A stretch of DNA of 64,000 bases from Bacillota bacterium. GTDB taxonomy: Bacteria; Bacillota; Clostridia; Ch29. This document shows, piece after piece, positions 63,649-64,000 of this stretch; within the stretch, counting starts at the first letter, position 1; each line of letters starts with the position of its first letter. The translations under genes and the position numbers were made by a program. The notes beneath the pieces were generated by a model. That model searched no databases. It was not told the origin of the DNA and saw only the letters and a list, made by a program, of their open reading frames with translations. The stretch lies in contig JABVCK010000018.1 of NCBI GenBank assembly GCA_013540605.1, positions 1 through 64,000 on the forward strand, written 5' to 3'.

Positions 63649-64000
63649 TGGGCAGCTTGGTTCTGATATTTTTTATCTCCACGGCAGTAATGTTATTGAT
63701 AGGGGTTCCCATTTCTATAACTATAGGAGCATCATCCTTGCTTTACATACTGATGGGAGGTATACAGCAGCTTATTGCTATACAAAAATTATTTGCAGGT
63801 ATAAATGCTGTTGCATTATTGGCCATTCCATTTTTTATATTGGCCGGAGACTTGATGAATACTGGGGGTATAGCGAAAAGGCTCGTGAGACTTGCAAATG
63901 CGGTAATAGGGAATATGACCGGTGGTTTAGCAATTGTAACCGTTTTAGGGTGCATGTTTTTCGCGGCCATATCAGGAAGCGGCGTAGCAACAGCTGCTGC
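63648..64000 (+). CDS. TRAP transporter large permease (DctM type), partial
   Basis: The first 117 residues of the ion-coupled membrane subunit; the gene runs off the window. Clear motifs: MLLIGVPISITIGASSLLY, AIPFFILAGDLMNTGGIAKRLVRLANAVIG and FFAAISGSGVATAA. The ATG overlaps the dctQ-type stop (TAATG), so the two membrane subunits are co-translated. Confidence 0.93.
   Translation, partial: MGSLVLIFFISTAVMLLIGVPISITIGASSLLYILMGGIQQLIAIQKLFAGINAVALLAIPFFILAGDLMNTGGIAKRLVRLANAVIGNMTGGLAIVTVLGCMFFAAISGSGVATAA

Overview
The window looks like the chromosome of an anaerobic clostridial member of the Bacillota. The evidence is strong AGGAGG-type ribosome binding sites, a dnaG-rpoD-trmK-nif3-rnhA-rnpB neighbourhood, a ccpN-ppsR-ppdK cluster, selenocysteine-dependent amino-acid-reductase genes, a tungsten/molybdenum aldehyde oxidoreductase, and LevR/NtrC-type sigma-54 activators. 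I cannot name the genus from the sequence alone. Two genes read through in-frame UGA codons (a peroxiredoxin and a GrdB-type reductase subunit), so the organism must make selenocysteine; the sel genes are not in this window.

Layout. 1-3.1 kb: a REP-type transposase remnant, a selenoprotein peroxiredoxin, a YbaK-type deacylase and a DUF3810 membrane protease. 3.1-15.1 kb (minus strand): a metabolic cluster of XRE-cupin regulator, ferredoxin, AOR-family oxidoreductase, MoaD-like carrier, APC permease, GrdB-like (Sec) and GrdE-like subunits, a frameshifted LevR-like sigma-54 activator, and a decayed EIIA-Man/EI fusion with its own sigma-54 promoter. 15.4-22.5 kb: a TAXI-type TRAP transporter with DUF1850 protein, preceded by an NtrC-type regulator and a sensor kinase, with a clear -24/-12 promoter in front of the receptor gene. 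22.7-26.2 kb: an IS1634-family element abutting a remnant of araB, then a DeoR regulator. 26.7-36.1 kb: an accessory and decaying zone with VapBC, a Panacea-type antitoxin, a second toxin-antitoxin-like pair, transposon remnants (IS630, Mu-like/ExeA pair), a small palindromic element, and several genes that keep both ends but have lost the middle. 36.2-52.4 kb: housekeeping block with rnpB, rnhA, a zinc-ribbon protein, Nif3-like, YigZ, trmK, HAD hydrolase, tRNA-Met, tRNA-Asn, rpoD, dnaG, a plus-strand DapA-like/homoserine-dehydrogenase-like pair, dgt, ppdK, its regulator, and ccpN. 52.5-60.8 kb: a truncated NuoE-like gene, a small arginine-rich protein, a CapA remnant, DUF3160 and VCBS proteins, and an anti-sigma/ECF sigma locus whose sigma gene is broken by a 13-bp tandem duplication. 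61-64 kb: an IclR regulator divergent from a DctPQM TRAP operon, running off the right edge.

How parts work together. The 7.8-15.1 kb genes plausibly import a nitrogenous compound, cleave it reductively with a Grd component-B enzyme, and oxidise an aldehyde with a ferredoxin-coupled W/Mo enzyme; the substrate is unknown. The two TRAP systems are each paired with their own control: sigma-54 plus two-component for the first, IclR with a palindromic operator for the second. PpdK, its PDRP kinase-phosphorylase and CcpN form a pyruvate/PEP control unit.

Two cautions. Several genes are broken by single-base changes next to homopolymers, which may be real decay or sequencing error. Four families of short dispersed repeats are present, and some copies supply the stop codons or 5' leaders of neighbouring genes.
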